36,451 bases of DNA, from positions 1 through 36,451 of the forward strand of contig WTFV01000120.1 in assembly GCA_011523845.1 (NCBI GenBank). The letters run 5' to 3'. Origin of the DNA: Acidobacteriota bacterium (GTDB lineage: Bacteria > Acidobacteriota > Vicinamibacteria > Vicinamibacterales > UBA8438). The position numbers and the translations under genes were made by a program. The notes below the pieces were generated by a model that had not been told where the DNA came from, made no database searches, and worked only from the letters and a program-made list of their open reading frames with translations. Position 1 is the stretch's first letter. Each line of letters starts with the position of its first letter. Below, one piece after another: positions 1-8,866 of the stretch.

Positions 1-53
1 TAGGCGCACGCCACGAACGCGGCGAGCAGCGTGTAGCTTCCCAGTGTCGCCAT
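1..53 (-). CDS. ccmF: Cytochrome c maturation protein CcmF, N-terminal fragment
   Basis: Only the first 17 codons are inside the window; the gene runs off the left edge. The peptide starts MATLGSYTLLAAFV, a hydrophobic first helix like the start of CcmF heme lyases, integral membrane proteins that attach heme to apocytochrome c. A GAGG ribosome binding site lies 7 nt before the ATG. The gene follows ccmE on the same strand with a 98-nt gap, the usual ccmE-ccmF order. The call rests mainly on this position; another membrane protein cannot be excluded from so short a piece. Confidence 0.55.
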   Translation of the reverse strand, partial: MATLGSYTLLAAFVACA

Positions 54-151
54 CGTACGGCCTCGATCCAGGATGTCGGGTTGCGGGGCGGAACCGGCGA
101 GTCCCGCTCGACCGCGGGCTCGTCAACGCCGGTCCGGCCGGATGCCCGCGA

Positions 152-598
152 TCAGTTGCCGGCGCTGCCGGTGCCCGAGACGTAATCGCCGGCGACCGCC
201 GGGCGCTCCTCGTACTTCGAGGGGCACTTGGCCATGATGCCGTCGGCGTCGATGTACAGGGTGTCGCCGTCGAGCCGGCCCGTCGCCACCACCTCGGCGT
301 GGTTGTCGAACGTGTCGGGCACGATCCCGCTGTAGACCGCGTTCAACACGTGCGTGCGGCCCTCCACGCTGTCGGCGATCTCGAAGCGGTAGTCCAAGGT
401 CTTCGGGCGGCGCATCACGTTGGCCGCGTACCCGTGCACCTGCAGCGGCTTGCCGTCCCACGACGCGGGATCGGCCATCACCTCCTCGACCTCCAGGTAG
501 TACTGCGTGCCCTCCTGCATCGACGCCCACAACAAGCCGACGAAGGCGGCGAACAGGATGCTGGTGGTCAACAGGATCTTCACGGCTTTGTCAGGCAT
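152..598 (-). CDS. ccmE: Cytochrome c maturation heme chaperone CcmE, cysteine (CXXXY) type
   Basis: 148 residues, the usual CcmE length. One N-terminal membrane anchor (about residues 6-25) is followed by a periplasmic beta-barrel domain containing VYSGIVPDTFDNHAEVVATG (89-108), a CcmE hallmark. CcmE carries heme from the CcmABCD module to the CcmF heme lyase. Classical CcmE binds heme covalently through a histidine in an HXXXY motif. Here the position reads C125-P-S-K-Y129, the CXXXY form known from archaea and Desulfovibrio, so heme would be attached through cysteine. The gene lies 100 nt after maf and 98 nt before ccmF, all on the minus strand. The family call is firm; the cysteine chemistry is taken from the family literature. 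Confidence 0.93.
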   Translation of the reverse strand: MPDKAVKILLTTSILFAAFVGLLWASMQEGTQYYLEVEEVMADPASWDGKPLQVHGYAANVMRRPKTLDYRFEIADSVEGRTHVLNAVYSGIVPDTFDNHAEVVATGRLDGDTLYIDADGIMAKCPSKYEERPAVAGDYVSGTGSAGN

Positions 599-698
599 GG
601 TGTCGAATCCTCTACACGTGCAAGTGCCCTAACAGGATATCGCCCGGACCGTGGCCCGTCAACGCGGAGCCGCGTGCCGATCGGACCGGCGGACACCG

Positions 699-1271
699 CT
701 ACCCGGCCGCTCCGGCGTCCGCGCCGAGCCGCCGCACGAACCGGTCGACGAGCGCAACGGGCAGACCGACGACGTTGGTATAGGACCCCTCGATCCGCTC
801 GACGAAACGCGACCCGATACCCTGGACCGCATAGCCTCCCGCCTTGTCGTCCGGCTCGCCGGTCGCCGCGTACCAGGCGATCCGCGCCGGGTCCAGCGCG
901 GCGAAGGTCACGCGCGTCACCTCGACGGCTTCCAGAAGGCGCTGCCCGTGCGCGACCGCCACTCCGGTCAGCACGTCGTGGATGCGTCCGGACAGCCGTT
1001 CCAGCATCGACACGGCGTTGCGCCGGTCGTCCGGCTTGCCGAGCACGAGCCCGTCGACGAGCACGATCGTGTCGGCCGCCACGACGATTCGGCCGCCGGC
1101 GCGCGGCAGGACCGCGGCGGCCTTGGCGGCGGCGAGCCGCGAGACGTAGCGTCGCGGATCTTCCCCGTCCAGCCGGGTCTCGTCGACGTCCGCGGGGACG
1201 ATGTCGAACTCGTATCCCGCCTCGCGCAACAGCTTCGCCCGCCGCGGAGAGCGGGACGCCAGGATCAACAC
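699..1271 (-). CDS. maf: Maf family nucleoside triphosphate pyrophosphatase
   Basis: 190 residues, full length for Maf/YhdE proteins, which hydrolyse non-canonical or modified nucleoside triphosphates to monophosphates (house-cleaning) and are linked to arrest of septation. Visible motifs are the N-terminal ILASRSPRRAKLL substrate loop, AADTIV with the catalytic Asp, GKP, and GEPDDKAGGYAVQGIGSRF near residues 137-155. Translation probably starts at GTG 1271. The divergent DUF721 gene begins only 23 bp away, so the two starts must share a very compact control region. ccmE follows 100 nt downstream. Confidence 0.93.
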   Translation of the reverse strand: MLILASRSPRRAKLLREAGYEFDIVPADVDETRLDGEDPRRYVSRLAAAKAAAVLPRAGGRIVVAADTIVLVDGLVLGKPDDRRNAVSMLERLSGRIHDVLTGVAVAHGQRLLEAVEVTRVTFAALDPARIAWYAATGEPDDKAGGYAVQGIGSRFVERIEGSYTNVVGLPVALVDRFVRRLGADAGAAG

Positions 1272-1278
1272 GCGCGAA

Positions 1279-1287
1279 TGTTACACT
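1279..1287 (+). promoter_or_regulatory. Extended -10 promoter candidate, possibly giving a leaderless transcript
   Basis: TG-T-TACACT is a TGN extended -10 element lying 7 nt before the GTG start at 1295, so transcription would begin at or next to the start codon. No -35 hexamer is obvious, as is common for extended -10 promoters, and there is no Shine-Dalgarno sequence before the GTG. This is a sequence-based inference only. Confidence 0.45.
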
Positions 1288-1294
1288 CGACCTC

Positions 1295-1693
1295 GTGACC
1301 CCGGCCCGGCACTGCGCCGCCCGCGCGCTCGGCAACGTGCTGCGCCGGCAGCCCCTGTCGGACGCCAAGGTCCGCTTCGCCTGGACGGCGGTGGCGGGCG
1401 CCACGCTCGCCCGCGCGACGACCGTCGGGCTGCGTTCGGACGGCACGCTGCTCGTGCGCGCCGCGAGCGATGCGTGGCGCCGGGAGACCTACCGGTCGCG
1501 CCGCCTGATCCGCGAACGGTTGACGGAGCTGCTGGGGGCGGGCGTGGTCAAGCGAATCGACGTGACGAGCGAAGGAGCGGAGCATCATGCGAGCAGCGGT
1601 CATCGCCAGCGCCGTGCGCCTGCCGACCGGCAAGTTTCTCGGAGCGCTCAAGGACCTGCCGGCGACGGATCTCGGATCGCGCGTCGTCCGTGA
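1295..1693 (+). CDS. DUF721 (DciA-like) protein
   Basis: 132 residues. The N-terminal 90 or so match the DUF721 pattern: [21 protein letters not shown], then [17 protein letters not shown] and a short helix ending [15 protein letters not shown]721 includes DciA, which helps load the replicative helicase in bacteria lacking DnaC; the role here is inferred from family. The GTG start lacks a Shine-Dalgarno sequence but has an extended -10 element just upstream. The last ~35 codons (from about 1587) overlap the start of the thiolase gene in another frame and are arginine-rich and unlike the domain. They may be a read-through tail or the result of a lost stop codon. Confidence 0.7.
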   Translation: MTPARHCAARALGNVLRRQPLSDAKVRFAWTAVAGATLARATTVGLRSDGTLLVRAASDAWRRETYRSRRLIRERLTELLGAGVVKRIDVTSEGAEHHASSGHRQRRAPADRQVSRSAQGPAGDGSRIARRP

Positions 1694-2771
1694 GGCCGTG
1701 GCGCGGGCCGGCATCGAGCCGGACGCGATCGACGAATGCATCATGGGCAACGTCGTCTCCGCCGGGCTCGGCCAGGCGCCGGCTCGCCAGGCCGCGCTCG
1801 GCGCCGGGCTCCCCGACCAGGTGGGCGCCCTGACCATCAACAAGGTCTGCGGATCCGGACTCAAGGCGGTCATGCTGGCCGCGCAGGGCATCGCCACCGG
1901 CGACATCGACGTGGCCGTCGCGGGCGGCATGGAATCGATGAGCAACTGCCCCTACATGCTGCCGAAGGCGCGCAGCGGCATGCGCATGGGCAACGCCGAG
2001 GTGCTCGACGCGATGATGCACGACGGGCTGTGGTGCGCGGTCGAGAACTGGTCGATGGGCGAGGCGGCCGAAGCCGTGGTCGAACGCTACGGGGTCACCC
2101 GCGAGGACCAGGACGCCTTCGCGGCGGGCAGCCATCGGAAGGCCGCGACCGCGATCCGGGAGTGCTTCTTCAAGGACGAGATCCTGCCGGTCGAGATCCC
2201 GCAACGCCGCGGCGACCCGATCCGCCTCGAGTACGACGAAGCGGTGCGTCCCGACACGACCGCCGAGGCGCTGGCCCGCCTGCGGCCGGCCTTCAGGAAG
2301 GACGGCGGAACCGTGACGGCCGGCAACGCGCCCGGCGTGAACGACGGCGCCGCGGCGACCGTGGTGATGGCCGAGGAACGGGCAGCCGGGCTCGGCGTGA
2401 CGCCCATGGCCCGCATCGTCGGCCAGGCGTTCAGCGGCCGGCCCGCCAAGTGGCTCCTGATGACCCCGGTCGAGGCGGTGCGGAAGCTGCTCGCCAAGGT
2501 CGGCTGGACGCTGGACGACGTCGATCTGATCGAGCTCAACGAGGCGTTCTCCGCGCAGGCGGTGGCCGTCATCCGCGAGCTGGGCGCCGACCCCGCGAAG
2601 GTGAACGTCAACGGCGGCGCGGTGGCCCTCGGGCACCCCATCGGGGCCAGCGGCGCGCGCATCCTGACCACGCTGCTCTACGCGCTGAAGAACCGCAACC
2701 TGAAGCGGGGCGTCGCCACGCTGTGCCTCGGCGGCGGCAACGGCGTCGCCCTGGCGGTCGAGCGGGCATAG
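1587..2771 (+). CDS. Acetyl-CoA acetyltransferase (thiolase)
   Basis: 394 residues, full length for a type II (biosynthetic) thiolase, which condenses two acetyl-CoA to acetoacetyl-CoA or runs in reverse. The nucleophilic cysteine is C88 in [11 protein letters not shown], the histidine H350 in [12 protein letters not shown] and the second cysteine C380 in CLGGGNG, so all catalytic residues are present. ELNEAFSAQ is also in place. A GAAGGAG ribosome binding site precedes the ATG. The start lies inside the 3' part of the DUF721 gene (107 nt overlap). No other fatty-acid or PHB gene is beside it, so anabolic and catabolic roles cannot be separated. Confidence 0.95.
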   Translation: MRAAVIASAVRLPTGKFLGALKDLPATDLGSRVVREAVARAGIEPDAIDECIMGNVVSAGLGQAPARQAALGAGLPDQVGALTINKVCGSGLKAVMLAAQGIATGDIDVAVAGGMESMSNCPYMLPKARSGMRMGNAEVLDAMMHDGLWCAVENWSMGEAAEAVVERYGVTREDQDAFAAGSHRKAATAIRECFFKDEILPVEIPQRRGDPIRLEYDEAVRPDTTAEALARLRPAFRKDGGTVTAGNAPGVNDGAAATVVMAEERAAGLGVTPMARIVGQAFSGRPAKWLLMTPVEAVRKLLAKVGWTLDDVDLIELNEAFSAQAVAVIRELGADPAKVNVNGGAVALGHPIGASGARILTTLLYALKNRNLKRGVATLCLGGGNGVALAVERA

Positions 2772-2777
2772 GGATTC

Positions 2778-2814
2778 TCCCGGCGGCGGCCGCGCGGCCG
2801 GCCCGCCGCCGGGA
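2778..2814 (+). terminator. Strong GC hairpin 3' of the thiolase gene
   Basis: A perfect 12-bp stem (arms 2778-2789 and 2803-2814) encloses a 13-nt GC-rich loop and starts 7 nt after the thiolase stop. No T-tract follows, so it is not a classical intrinsic terminator. It may act as a non-canonical terminator or protect the 3' end. Confidence 0.45.
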
Positions 2815-2853
2815 ACCGGAGGCGGGCCTGCTGCGTCCACCGTTGCAGAGAGC

Positions 2854-3867
2854 ATGTGGAACCGGTGGTCGCGGATCGCTTTCGCGCTCGTCGCCCTGGG
2901 GACGGTCGTCTTCCTCGGCCTGGTGGTCAACCAGACCGCGCAGCTCGTCTCCCTGGCCAACGCCCTGCATCCGACCGCGGGCACGGCCGTGCTGGGGGTC
3001 CTGCTCGTCGTCTACGCCGTCTGCTTCCTGGTTCCGATCGTGCTGTTCATCCGGCTTCCGAAGCCGCTGCACCCCCCGTTGATCGACGAGGGACGGGAGT
3101 TCCAACGGCACCTGCGGGCGCTCGGCCGGCGTCTGGCGGCGAACGCACGCGCCGGTCCCGGCCCGTTCCGGACTCGCGAGGAGATCGAGGCCGGGCTGGA
3201 GCGCCTCGGTGCGCGGGCTGACGACATCGCGCGGCGCTCGGGTTCCGAGGTCTTCATCGCCACCGCGGTATCGCAACATGGCAGCCTCGATGCGCTGGTC
3301 ATGCTGGGAATCCAGGCCAGGATGATCTGGCGCATCGCCCACGTCTACCACCAGCGGCCCGGCGCCCGCGAGCTCGTGCACCTCTACGCCAACGTCGGCG
3401 CAACCGCCTTCATCGCCGGCGAGCTCGAGGACCTGGACATCAGCGACCACATCCAGCCGGTCGTCTCCGGCGTGTTCGGATCGGTGGCCGCCAGCGTCCC
3501 GGGGCTGCAGACCGCGAGCAACGTCTTCGTCAGCTCCGTGCTCGGCGGCGCCACGAACGCGTTCCTGACCCTGCGGGTCGCGATGATCGCGAAGCAGTAC
3601 TGCGCCGCGCTGACGTCCCGGCCGCGCCGGAGCCTGCGCCGCGCCGCCGTCGTGCAGGCCGGCGCGATGCTCGGCGGCATCGTGCGCACCGGCACCCGCC
3701 GCGTCTCGCAGGCGCTGTTGACCGTCTCGGGACGCACGGTCAGCGGGACCGCCCGCCATCTCGGGCGGCGGGTACGCGCCGCGGGGCAGGCGCTGGCGGA
3801 CCGCCTGGGACCGTCCCGCAGCGTACCGGAAGCCCGGCCCCGCCGGAGCGCCTATCCGGAATCCTGA
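2854..3867 (+). CDS. DUF697-type membrane protein
   Basis: 337 residues. Two hydrophobic helices (about 8-28 and 43-66) are followed by a cytosolic helical stretch and then a DUF697-like domain (about 130-260). That domain contains VFIATAVSQHGSLDALVMLG and the glycine/alanine-rich SGVFGSVAASVPGLQTASNV. DUF697 occurs in YcjF/TerC-associated and GTPase-linked membrane proteins of unknown biochemical role. The C-terminal 70 residues are basic. The gene starts 82 nt after the thiolase with a GAGAG ribosome binding site and converges on the beta-propeller gene ending at 3894. Confidence 0.72.
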   Translation: MWNRWSRIAFALVALGTVVFLGLVVNQTAQLVSLANALHPTAGTAVLGVLLVVYAVCFLVPIVLFIRLPKPLHPPLIDEGREFQRHLRALGRRLAANARAGPGPFRTREEIEAGLERLGARADDIARRSGSEVFIATAVSQHGSLDALVMLGIQARMIWRIAHVYHQRPGARELVHLYANVGATAFIAGELEDLDISDHIQPVVSGVFGSVAASVPGLQTASNVFVSSVLGGATNAFLTLRVAMIAKQYCAALTSRPRRSLRRAAVVQAGAMLGGIVRTGTRRVSQALLTVSGRTVSGTARHLGRRVRAAGQALADRLGPSRSVPEARPRRSAYPES

Positions 3868-3893
3868 GAATCCCTGACCGGCAGCGGACGGCT

Positions 3894-4970
3894 TCAGCCT
3901 TCCATCTTCCAGAACGCGATGCCGCCGGCCTGCTTGCCGATGTCGACGGCGCCGACCCGTTCGGCCGTCGGCACGTGGTAGACCTCGACGGTCCCGGGAT
4001 CGCCGCCCACGCCCTCGAGGGTCACGAACGCGTACTCCCCGTCGGGGGTGATGGCCACCCCATGCGGGATCGTGCGGGTGGTGGAGACGCGCGCCCGCTC
4101 CCTGCCGCCGGCGAGGTCCCAGAAGCCGACCGCGTCGCCGTTCTTGTAGGTCGCGACGAGCGTCGCGCCGTCGGGGGTCACGTCCAGGTTGTAGGGGCCG
4201 GCCCCGGTCTCGAAGGTACGCAGAATGCGCCACGTCCGCAGGTCGACCTCGAACACCCGGGCCACGTTGTTGCCGGTGACGTAGACGAGCCCCGCTTCGG
4301 TCGGCGTCGTCACCCAGGTGGGCTGCACCCCGTCGCCGAGCGGCAGGCGGCGCTCGATCCGGAATCCGAGCGCGTCCAGCTCGACGAGGTCCCCACCCAT
4401 CATGTTGACCGAGTAGTGCCGCGTCCCGTCGCGGCTGAGGCGCGAGCCGTGGGGCATGATCCCCGTGTCGATGCGGGCCACCTCCACCATGGTCTCCACC
4501 TCGACGGCCGAGATGCTGCTCGGCTCCATCCCGCCGTGCAGGTTGAAGTTGACGGCGTACAGCAACCCGGTGGCCGGCGAGACGTCGAGGGTCGCCGGAA
4601 AGAGGCCGAGCGTCACGTCGGCGACCCACTCGTCGGTCCCCGTCTCGTACTTGTGGACGCTGCCGAACGGGACGCCGTGCGCGATGGAGACGTACCAGTG
4701 GCGCCCGTCGGGATCGACGTTGATGCCGTGCGGCCCCTCGATCTCGTTGGGGTAGCTGCCCACCGTTATCGTCTTGACGACCTCTGCGCCGCCGGGACCG
4801 TAGCGGACCAGCGCCACCTCGTCCTCCGACTCGGCGCAGACGTAGACGTAGTAGCTCCGCGCCGGCGGATCCGGCGGCGCGGCCGCCGCCGGGGCTCGCG
4901 CTCCCCACGCGGCCAGTCCGCCCAGCAGGACGAGCGACAGCATTGCCGCACCCAGCGATCGCATCCGCAT
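3894..4970 (-). CDS. Secreted YVTN-type beta-propeller protein
   Basis: 358 residues from the ATG at 4970, chosen because AGGAGAGG lies just upstream and a typical signal peptide follows (MRMRSLGAAMLSLVLLGG, cleavage near the AxA at 28-32). The rest is YncE/YVTN-like repeats about 40-45 residues apart, for example GSYPNEIEGPHGINVDPDGR, LFPATLDVSPATGLLYAV and GAGPYNLDVTPDGATLVATY, forming a seven-bladed propeller. No catalytic motif is visible; such proteins are periplasmic or surface binding scaffolds. It is followed in the same direction by nothing and preceded by another secreted propeller (5170-7299), possibly the same transcription unit with a repeat element between them. Confidence 0.82.
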   Translation of the reverse strand: MRMRSLGAAMLSLVLLGGLAAWGARAPAAAAPPDPPARSYYVYVCAESEDEVALVRYGPGGAEVVKTITVGSYPNEIEGPHGINVDPDGRHWYVSIAHGVPFGSVHKYETGTDEWVADVTLGLFPATLDVSPATGLLYAVNFNLHGGMEPSSISAVEVETMVEVARIDTGIMPHGSRLSRDGTRHYSVNMMGGDLVELDALGFRIERRLPLGDGVQPTWVTTPTEAGLVYVTGNNVARVFEVDLRTWRILRTFETGAGPYNLDVTPDGATLVATYKNGDAVGFWDLAGGRERARVSTTRTIPHGVAITPDGEYAFVTLEGVGGDPGTVEVYHVPTAERVGAVDIGKQAGGIAFWKMEG

Positions 4971-5026
4971 CCACCTCTCCTGTCGGGCCTCGCAAGGGGC
5001 ACGACCGCTGCCCCTCGCCCGCCAAT

Positions 5027-5169
5027 CGTCGCCCGCGGCTCCGCTTGCCCCTTCCTCGCCCGGTGCAACTGACTGCACCTGGAATCCTCGCCCGTCACGC
5101 GTCGCCCGCGGCTCCGCTTGCCGCCCGACCCGCTCGCCCGGCGGCCGCGCCCTTCTGCGCCGCGGATTC
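5027..5169 (-). repeat. Dispersed intergenic repeat A, one full and one partial copy
   Basis: Read on the minus strand, the full copy (about 5099-5169) runs from CTGCGCCGC to a core GGGCGGCAAGCGGAGCCGC. A partial copy of the core lies at 5027-5051. The same pattern recurs at 8751-8821, 9277-9346 and 20580-20652. The full copy directly abuts the stop codon of the LVIVD gene at 5170-5172. A short dyad GGTGCA-N6-TGCACC (5062-5079) sits between the two copies. Confidence 0.75.
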
Positions 5170-7299
5170 CTACTGCGGCTCGCCGATCACCCGACCGGGG
5201 CCGGTCTTCTCCTCGAGCCGCACCGCCCAGAGCCCGCTGTTGTAGTCCGTGAAGAAGATGTGTCCCTTGTAGGGCTGCGGTCCCCAGACGAACGGGGCGT
5301 TCGGGGCGAAGCCCTCGGGATCGAAAGGCACGAACCGTGCGATCTCCCGGCCCTGCCGGTAGAGGTCGCCCATCAGCTCGCCGGACACGTCGACGACGCG
5401 CAACCCGCCGGGGTAGTAGAAGCCGACGTACATGATGTCGTCCTCGACCCAGATGTTGTGCGACCCCGCCTCGGGCACCTGGTAGCGCGCCACCTCCTGC
5501 GGGTCGTCCCAGTCGCTCCAGTCGATGACGTGGATCCAGCCGGCGGTCCGGAACGGCAACTGGGCGTCTTCGGCTTCGTTCGCCAGCCCGCCGTAGGGAT
5601 ACGCCTCGTCGCCCGCGAACAGGTAGAACTTGCCGGTCGACTGGCTGCGGTACGGGAAGGCGGCATGGTTCCAGCCGTTCGGATACGCGTAGCGGCCGAG
5701 TTCCACCGGCCGCTCGGGCGTTCCCCCGCGCCCCCCGCCGCCCACGTCGACGGCCACGACGCCGTCCGACCAGTTCGACGAGAAGGCGATGCCGTCGCTG
5801 ACCCAGACGTCGTGCACGCTGTGCCCCTGCGTCTCCAGCTCGAAGCGTCCGACCCGTTCGGGATTGCGCGGGTCCGCGATGTTGACGATGTCGTAGCGCC
5901 GGCCGGCACTGAGCGCGTAGACGTGGTCCCCGTCGACGAAAAGGTTGTGGACCCCGCCGGTCAACTGGTTCGTGAACTCCGACAGTACCGGGACGCCCTC
6001 GCGGGGATTGCCGGCCCCGAGCACCACGAAGCCGTTGCGGCGGTTCGAGGCGCCCTCGCGGCTGATCACCGCCAGCTCGCCGTCGGCCGAGACCTTCACG
6101 TCGTTCACGGTCCGGGCGTCGACCTGCACCTCGTTGACCTTCTCGATGTTGGCCGGGTCGGTCACGTCCCAGAAGTAGGTATGCCCGTCTGCGCCCCAGG
6201 TTCCGGTGATCGCGTAGTCCCGGCCGTCGGTACCCTCCCAGACCCACAGGTCCGAGGAGCGCCGGTCGAGGACCTTGCCGCGACCGACCACCTCCACGTC
6301 GCGGGCCACGTCGCGCGGCTCGATGGCAACCGTCCGGGCAGCCGTATGCGTGCCCGCCGTCGCGATCACCGTGTAGGTGCCCGATCGCTCCGCCACGAAC
6401 CGTCCGTCCGCGTCGATCTGGGCCGGGGCGCCGGCGGCGACGATGGCGGGCGCCGTCTCGCCGCCGACCGCGAACCGCACCGGCACGCCGGGCACCTCCC
6501 GCCCGCCGGCGTCCGCGGCTACCGCCGTGAAGCGGAGCACGTCGCCGGTGCGCGCCATGTCCGCGCCGACCTCCAGGACCAGCGAGGTGACCGGGTTCTC
6601 GACAACCTCGATCGTCAAGGCGTCGCGCTCGGCAGCGACCGCCGCGGTCACGGTGACCGTCCCGGTATCGAGCAGGGCCAGGAAGCCGAACCGATCGAGG
6701 GTGGCGACGGCCGGATCGCTGGTGGCGAACGTGACCGGCACGTCTGCCCTGCGGGCGCCGACCGTGTCCGTCACCGCGACGTCGAGGCGTGGGCGGGTCC
6801 CCGCGAAGAAGACGTCGGGAACCTCGGTGAAGGCGACCTCTGCAATGGGCGGCAGCGGCACCGTCACCGGAATCTCGACCAGCGCGCGGGCATCGGGGCG
6901 CCGGCTCCGGTCCCCCGGATTCGACGGCACGAGGGCGATGAGCGTGAACTCGCCGGGGCGATACGCCTCGACACGGCCCGTACGGGTAACGCTGACGCTG
7001 CGGCGCGCGCGCGAGTAGTAGACGACCCGCGCGTCGTCGACGACGGCGCCTCCGGCGTCCCGCACCGTGGCGGACAACTGCGCCGTCTCGCCTATTTCCA
7101 GCGTCAATGCCTCCTGGTCGACCTCGATGGTGAGGCCGACAGGCGACTCGTCCTCCTGCCCGCTCGTCACCAGCGCTGCGCAAGCCAGCAGGAGAGCCGC
7201 GCACGAGGAGGCGACCGCCACGCGCACTCCCCCTCGACGGGACCGCCGCTCGGCCTTCCCACCCGGTGTCCGGGACGCGTGTCGTCTCTCGCTGCTCAC
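5170..7299 (-). CDS. Secreted Ig-like (BIG2) / LVIVD-repeat beta-propeller protein
   Basis: 709 residues from a GTG at 7299 with an AGGGG ribosome binding site. A basic N-terminus and hydrophobic segment (about 27-47) form a signal peptide or lipoprotein-like anchor. Residues 50-330 hold three Ig-like BIG2-type domains with alternating phrases such as LTLEIGETAQLSATVRDAGG and VTFATSDPAVATLDRFGFLA. Residues 335-709 carry LVIVD-type repeats, for example THTYFWDVTDPANIEKVNEV-like, RYDIVNIADPRNPERVGRFE and GLRVVDVSGELMGDLYRQGR. LVIVD proteins are extracellular propellers of unknown substrate, often fused to adhesion domains. A surface-binding role is inferred. Confidence 0.85.
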   Translation of the reverse strand: MSSERRHASRTPGGKAERRSRRGGVRVAVASSCAALLLACAALVTSGQEDESPVGLTIEVDQEALTLEIGETAQLSATVRDAGGAVVDDARVVYYSRARRSVSVTRTGRVEAYRPGEFTLIALVPSNPGDRSRRPDARALVEIPVTVPLPPIAEVAFTEVPDVFFAGTRPRLDVAVTDTVGARRADVPVTFATSDPAVATLDRFGFLALLDTGTVTVTAAVAAERDALTIEVVENPVTSLVLEVGADMARTGDVLRFTAVAADAGGREVPGVPVRFAVGGETAPAIVAAGAPAQIDADGRFVAERSGTYTVIATAGTHTAARTVAIEPRDVARDVEVVGRGKVLDRRSSDLWVWEGTDGRDYAITGTWGADGHTYFWDVTDPANIEKVNEVQVDARTVNDVKVSADGELAVISREGASNRRNGFVVLGAGNPREGVPVLSEFTNQLTGGVHNLFVDGDHVYALSAGRRYDIVNIADPRNPERVGRFELETQGHSVHDVWVSDGIAFSSNWSDGVVAVDVGGGGRGGTPERPVELGRYAYPNGWNHAAFPYRSQSTGKFYLFAGDEAYPYGGLANEAEDAQLPFRTAGWIHVIDWSDWDDPQEVARYQVPEAGSHNIWVEDDIMYVGFYYPGGLRVVDVSGELMGDLYRQGREIARFVPFDPEGFAPNAPFVWGPQPYKGHIFFTDYNSGLWAVRLEEKTGPGRVIGEPQ

Positions 7300-7607
7300 C
7301 TGGCACCCCTTCCCTGCGCGGAACTCGGCGTCGTTTGCGCCCGGGCGATTCCCCGCAGCGCAGATTACCAGCCCGGCGAACCCGTCGCCGCCGTCCCGCG
7401 CGAACGTCGTGCGTCCGTACCGACCGCCTCATTGTATCGCTGTCTCGCCACCTTCCGATTGGCGGCGGCACGAATGCAGAATCTTCTACCGCGAATCGCG
7501 CGGCGACTGGCGGAGACTGCAGCCCCGTGGCCAGGACAGCGAAAGTCCGGTACTCCGTAAACATAAATGAAAAGGCGATTTGCATCTGTTCTGCAATATA
7601 CTTTCGC

Positions 7608-7636
7608 TTGACAGGCACCTGGCACGATCCTAGAAT
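7608..7636 (+). promoter_or_regulatory. Consensus sigma-70 promoter of recA
   Basis: TTGACA (7608-7613) and TAGAAT (7631-7636) are separated by exactly 17 bp. The -35 matches consensus fully and the -10 at five of six positions. The predicted start near 7643 leaves a leader of about 40 nt before the recA ATG. The flanking 7300-7607 stretch holds no gene; it is unusually AT-rich from about 7555 to 7605. No clear SOS box was found. Confidence 0.85.
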
Positions 7637-7684
7637 ACGTCTTGCCGCACGCGGTTCCGTGCCTGCATGCAGAATGGAGAGTCC

Positions 7685-8740
7685 ATGTCGACCCCCGAGC
7701 GAATAGCCCGCGAACGCTCCAAAGCCATCGAGATCGCCGTCGGCCAGATAGAGAAGCAGTTCGGCAAGGGCTCGATCATGCGCCTCGGCGCGCACGGCGC
7801 GGTATCGGCGGTACCGAGCATCTCGACCGGATCCATCAGCATCGACCATGCGCTCGGCATCGGCGGCGTTCCGCGCGGCCGCGTGGTCGAGGTCTACGGG
7901 CCCGAATCCTCCGGCAAGACGACGCTCGCCCTGCAGGTCATCGCGCAGTCCCAGCGGACCGGCGGCAACGCGGCGTTCGTCGACGCGGAACACGCGCTCG
8001 ATCCGATCTACGCACGCAAGCTCGGGGTGGAGCTCGACAACCTCCTGGTCTCGCAGCCGGACCACGGGGAGCAGGCGCTGGAGATCGTCGAGACCCTGGT
8101 GCGCTCGGGCGCCATCGACGTCGTCGTCGTCGACTCGGTCGCCGCTCTCGTGCCGCGGGCCGAAATCGAGGGCGAGATGGGCGAGGCGCAGGTCGGGCTG
8201 CAGGCCCGCCTGATGTCGCAGGCGCTGCGGAAGCTGACCGGCGTGGTGGCGAAGTCGCGCACCTGCCTCCTGTTCATCAACCAGTTGCGCGAGAAGATCG
8301 GCGTAATGTTCGGCAACCCCGAGACGACCACCGGCGGCCGGGCGCTGAAGTTCTATTCGTCCGTGCGCGTCGACATCCGGCGCATCGGAGCCATCAAGGA
8401 CGCCGACCGGGTGATCGGGGGACGCACGCGCGTGAAGGTCGTGAAGAACAAGCTGGCGCCGCCATTCCGCGTGGCGGAGTTCGACATCATGTACGGCGAA
8501 GGGATTTCCCGCGCAGGAGACCTGCTCGACCTGGCGGTCGAGCGACGCATCGTGGAGAAGAGCGGCGCCTGGTTCTCCTATCGCGGCGAGCGGCTCGGAC
8601 AGGGCCGTGAGAACGTGAAGACGCTCCTGACGGAGAAAACGGAGCTGTTCGACGCCCTCGAAGCCGAGGTGCGCAAGGCGCTCGGCATGACGCCCGCCCA
8701 ACCCTCGCCCGCGCGCGTCGCGGAAAGCGCCACCGCGTAA
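7685..8740 (+). CDS. recA: Recombinase RecA
   Basis: 351 residues, normal for RecA, the DNA-strand-exchange ATPase of homologous recombination and co-protease of the SOS response. The start [13 protein letters not shown] is chosen because GGAGAG lies 4 nt before this ATG. Motifs are [14 protein letters not shown], Walker [13 protein letters not shown], Walker [21 protein letters not shown], the L2 loop [19 protein letters not shown] and [17 protein letters not shown]. The variable acidic C-terminus is short. It is transcribed alone from a strong promoter and converges on ftsB with repeat A in between. Confidence 0.98.
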   Translation: MSTPERIARERSKAIEIAVGQIEKQFGKGSIMRLGAHGAVSAVPSISTGSISIDHALGIGGVPRGRVVEVYGPESSGKTTLALQVIAQSQRTGGNAAFVDAEHALDPIYARKLGVELDNLLVSQPDHGEQALEIVETLVRSGAIDVVVVDSVAALVPRAEIEGEMGEAQVGLQARLMSQALRKLTGVVAKSRTCLLFINQLREKIGVMFGNPETTTGGRALKFYSSVRVDIRRIGAIKDADRVIGGRTRVKVVKNKLAPPFRVAEFDIMYGEGISRAGDLLDLAVERRIVEKSGAWFSYRGERLGQGRENVKTLLTEKTELFDALEAEVRKALGMTPAQPSPARVAESATA

Positions 8741-8750
8741 GCCCGGAAAG

Positions 8751-8821
8751 CGTCACCTGCGGCTCCGCCTGCCGCCCAAGCAACCCTCCAGGAGTCCGCG
8801 CCGCTCGACTACGGCGCAGAC
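8751..8821 (-). repeat. Dispersed intergenic repeat A
   Basis: On the minus strand it runs from GTCTGCGCCG to GGGCGGCAGGCGGAGCCGC, matching the copies at 9277-9346 and 20580-20652 apart from a short insertion and point changes. It sits 10 nt after the recA stop, between the converging recA and ftsB genes. Confidence 0.7.
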
Positions 8822-8866
8822 CCCTGGCCGCCCGTTACGCGGCAACGGGCGGCGCCGGAACGTCGC

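Noticed and set aside
7586..7601. Possible SOS box (CTGT-N8-ATAC) near the recA promoter
   Set aside because: Only one half-site fits, and the LexA motif of this lineage is unknown to me.
7365..7625. Small minus-strand open frame upstream of recA
   Set aside because: Overlaps the recA promoter, no ribosome binding site and no motif.
7619..7636. TGGCACG as a -24 element before recA
   Set aside because: No TTGC at the -12 position; it lies in the spacer of a strong sigma-70 promoter.
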